A stretch of 7,729 nt of DNA from NCBI GenBank assembly GCA_902782815.1, contig CACZOS010000204.1, positions 1 to 7,729 on the forward strand, given 5' to 3'. This stretch comes from an uncultured Lachnospiraceae bacterium. GTDB taxonomy: Bacteria > Bacillota > Clostridia > Lachnospirales > Lachnospiraceae. The position numbers and the translations under genes were made by a program. The notes beneath the pieces were generated by a model. That model worked only from the letters and a program-made list of their open reading frames with translations, was not told where the DNA came from and did not search any database. Of the stretch, positions 6,791-7,729 are shown piece after piece; the first letter of the stretch is position 1; each line of letters starts with the position of its first letter.

Positions 6791-7309
6791 ATGAAAGCGA
6801 AGAAAGCGGCATTTTACGGACTTTTTCTGGCTCTGGCCCTGGTGGCCGGCTATGTGGAACGTCTGATCCCCTTTAATCCGGGTGTCCCGGGGATAAAGAT
6901 GGGGCTGGCCAATATCGTGACCATGGTCCTTCTGTACTGTGTCGGATGGAGGGGGGCGCTGGTGGTCAGCACTGCCAGGATTCTCCTGGGAGGCATCCTT
7001 TTCGGCAGCGGCTTCGCCATGGTCTACAGTGCGGCAGGGGCAGGACTCAGCATCCTTGTCATGATCCTTTTGAAAAAGACCGGATTATTCGGGTGCACAG
7101 GTGTCAGCCTGGCAGGAGGCGTAGCCCATAACCTGGGTCAGATTCTGGTGGCCATGGCTGTCCTGGAGACAAGGTCCCTGATCTGGTATCTGCCTGTCCT
7201 GGTCCTGTCAGGGACTCTGGCCGGGCTGATGGTGGGTTTCCTCAGCGGCTGGCTTACCTTAAGACTTGACCCGGTGATCCGGAGGGAATTCGGGGAGATC
7301 ATCCCCTGA
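6791..7309 (+). CDS. Gx transporter family / heptaprenyl diphosphate synthase component I family membrane protein
   Basis: A 172-residue, very hydrophobic protein with about five or six membrane segments and a short charged tail. Family features are PGIKMGLANI (residues 33-42), STARILLGGILFGSGF (60-75), YSAAGAGLS (79-87) and GGVAHNLGQ (109-117). These match the family often annotated as 'heptaprenyl diphosphate synthase component I' or 'Gx transporter'. The Gly-rich helices resemble small substrate-binding membrane components of ECF-type transporters (inference). The enzyme name is doubtful, because the protein has no DDxxD prenyl-synthase motif; I prefer 'membrane protein of unknown substrate'. 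The start ATG follows the methyltransferase TAG with no gap, and GGAGAG (6781-6786) serves as ribosome binding site. It is the last gene of the run; a strong terminator follows 56 bases after its stop. No polyprenyl synthetase gene is present in the window. Confidence 0.85.
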   Translation: MKAKKAAFYGLFLALALVAGYVERLIPFNPGVPGIKMGLANIVTMVLLYCVGWRGALVVSTARILLGGILFGSGFAMVYSAAGAGLSILVMILLKKTGLFGCTGVSLAGGVAHNLGQILVAMAVLETRSLIWYLPVLVLSGTLAGLMVGFLSGWLTLRLDPVIRREFGEIIP

Positions 7310-7364
7310 CCGGATAAAGCAGGTTTTCGCCTGTGGAACTTTTCCTATTTATAAAAGACGGATT

Positions 7365-7401
7365 ATGCAGGAAGAAATGATTTTCTTCTTGCATTTTTTT
7401 T
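7365..7401 (+). terminator. Intrinsic terminator ending the moxR-to-Gx gene run
   Basis: Bases 7365-7377 (ATGCAGGAAGAAA) pair with 7382-7394 through thirteen pairs with one G-T, around a TGAT loop. Seven further T follow (7395-7401). An outer AAAGAC (7354-7359) / GTCTTT (7402-7407) match could lengthen the stem but would sequester the T-run. This is a clear transcription end for the upstream genes. Confidence 0.92.
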
Positions 7402-7432
7402 GTCTTTCGTGTAAAGTGAGGGAAACGGGCAT

Positions 7433-7457
7433 TGAAACAACACTTCCGTGTGTTTCA
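7433..7457 (+). repeat. Short inverted repeat upstream of the promoter at 7501
   Basis: TGAAACA (7433-7439) and TGTTTCA (7451-7457) are perfect inverted copies. Inside them CAC (7441-7443) pairs with GTG (7448-7450) around TTCC, with one bulged A (7440). Only three T follow, so it is a poor terminator. It ends 43 bases before the -35 box at 7501, a position suited to a regulator site or a second, weak stop. No protein can be named. Confidence 0.4.
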
Positions 7458-7500
7458 TTTCAGGGATCAGGGACTTCTTTATATATTCTGGAAAAAATCC

Positions 7501-7528
7501 TTGCATTCCCCGAAAATTCGTGTATAAT
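7501..7528 (+). promoter_or_regulatory. Sigma-A type promoter for the structured leader RNA
   Basis: The -10 box is a perfect TATAAT (7523-7528). The -35 box is TTGCAT (7501-7506), a partial match, with a 16-base spacer. The bases just upstream (7475-7499) are AT-rich, including TTTATATATT and an A-run, as in UP-element-assisted strong promoters. Transcription would start near 7535. It points to the right, out of the window, toward a gene not shown. Confidence 0.82.
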
Positions 7529-7534
7529 ATAAAT

Positions 7535-7729
7535 GTTGTGTGACATGATAGCGATGAAGCGTGAGGTTGCTGCCCCCCGTTGGCAGGTTTTTCCGTGGAG
7601 CGAATGTCAAGTTAAGGAAACTGGCGACAAGTCACTGTACAGACATACAATCTACGAGATGTGTTAAGTAGAGACGCAGTGTGGGATCCTACAGGATACA
7701 CACGGAGGAGTGTGCAGTCACCGCTTGTC
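7535..7729 (+). promoter_or_regulatory. Structured 5' leader RNA, possibly of a ribosomal-protein (S10-type) operon; cut by window end
   Basis: No convincing protein gene starts here, but complementary segments are dense. A first domain is closed by TGACAT (7541-7546) with ATGTCA (7604-7609) and holds the hairpin CTGCC/GGCAG (7570-7574/7582-7586). A small hairpin AGTT/AACT (7610-7613/7619-7622) has loop AAGGA. A second domain is closed by GACAAG (7626-7631) with CTTGTC (7724-7729), exactly at the window end. Inside it are CACTG/CAGTG (7633-7637/7677-7681), TCTAC/GTAGA (7651-7655/7668-7672), ATCC/GGAT (7686-7689/7694-7697) and CACAC/GTGTG (7699-7703/7710-7714) with loop GGAGGA. A strong promoter directly upstream supports a long 5' leader. 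From memory it resembles leaders upstream of rpsJ in Lachnospiraceae, but no search was possible. The structure call is firmer than the identity. Confidence 0.6.

Larger units (their letters stand above)
7310..7729. other. 420-base region without a supported protein gene
   Basis: This stretch holds, in order, a 55-base spacer with nothing clear, the operon terminator (7365-7401), the inverted repeat (7433-7457), an AT-rich segment, the promoter (7501-7528) and the folded leader (7535 onward). Short open frames exist (for example 7377-7532 and 7554-7667), but they cross these elements and lack credible translation signals. No tRNA or rRNA is seen. Confidence 0.75.

Noticed and set aside
7377..7532. 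51-codon frame after the Gx-family gene (MIFFLHFFCLSCK...)
   Set aside because: It starts inside the terminator hairpin, runs through the inverted repeat and ends in the -10 region of the next promoter.

Overview
This is a gene-dense stretch of ordinary bacterial chromosome, moderately GC-rich, with every supported gene on the + strand. The protein families, the small gaps with AGGAG-type ribosome binding sites, the sigma-A-like promoters and the hairpin-plus-T-run terminators point to a Gram-positive Clostridia member, most likely a Lachnospiraceae-like gut anaerobe. That assignment is inferred from family resemblance, not from a search.

Layout, left to right. (1) 1-471 is the 3' end of hflX, a ribosome-associated GTPase. 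(2) A strong promoter lies 5 bases after the hflX stop. It drives a short leader with a hairpin and then a DegV-family fatty-acid-binding protein (602-1510), which is closed by a long terminator hairpin (1520-1565). (3) A tightly packed gene run follows. It starts with a MoxR AAA+ ATPase (1591-2532), then a membrane DUF58 protein (2529-3602, 4-base overlap), then a large membrane transglutaminase-like protein (3586-5913, 17-base overlap). These three form the widespread MoxR/DUF58/transglutaminase module. After them come a COG1092-type SAM methyltransferase (5930-6790) and a Gx transporter / 'heptaprenyl diphosphate synthase component I' family membrane protein (6791-7309, no gap). A clear terminator (7365-7401) ends the run. 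(4) The last 420 bases have no convincing protein gene. They hold that terminator, a small inverted repeat, a strong promoter (7501-7528) and the first ~195 bases of a highly structured RNA leader, cut by the window edge. From memory the leader resembles those before ribosomal-protein operons of the S10 (rpsJ) type in Clostridia; this is not verified.

How the genes fit together. MoxR ATPases are thought to act as chaperones on partner complexes. DUF58 proteins are their usual partners, and the transglutaminase protein carries an extracytoplasmic domain that could act on or bind cell-surface protein. Here the transglutaminase-fold protein has Asp where the catalytic Cys should be, so it is probably a non-catalytic, binding or scaffold version. 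That is the most interesting protein-level observation. The other points worth checking are regulatory: a terminator placed directly before moxR with no room for a promoter, a possible attenuator before degV, and the folded leader RNA at the right end. I see no mobile element, CRISPR array, tRNA or rRNA, and no clear sign of a wholly new system.
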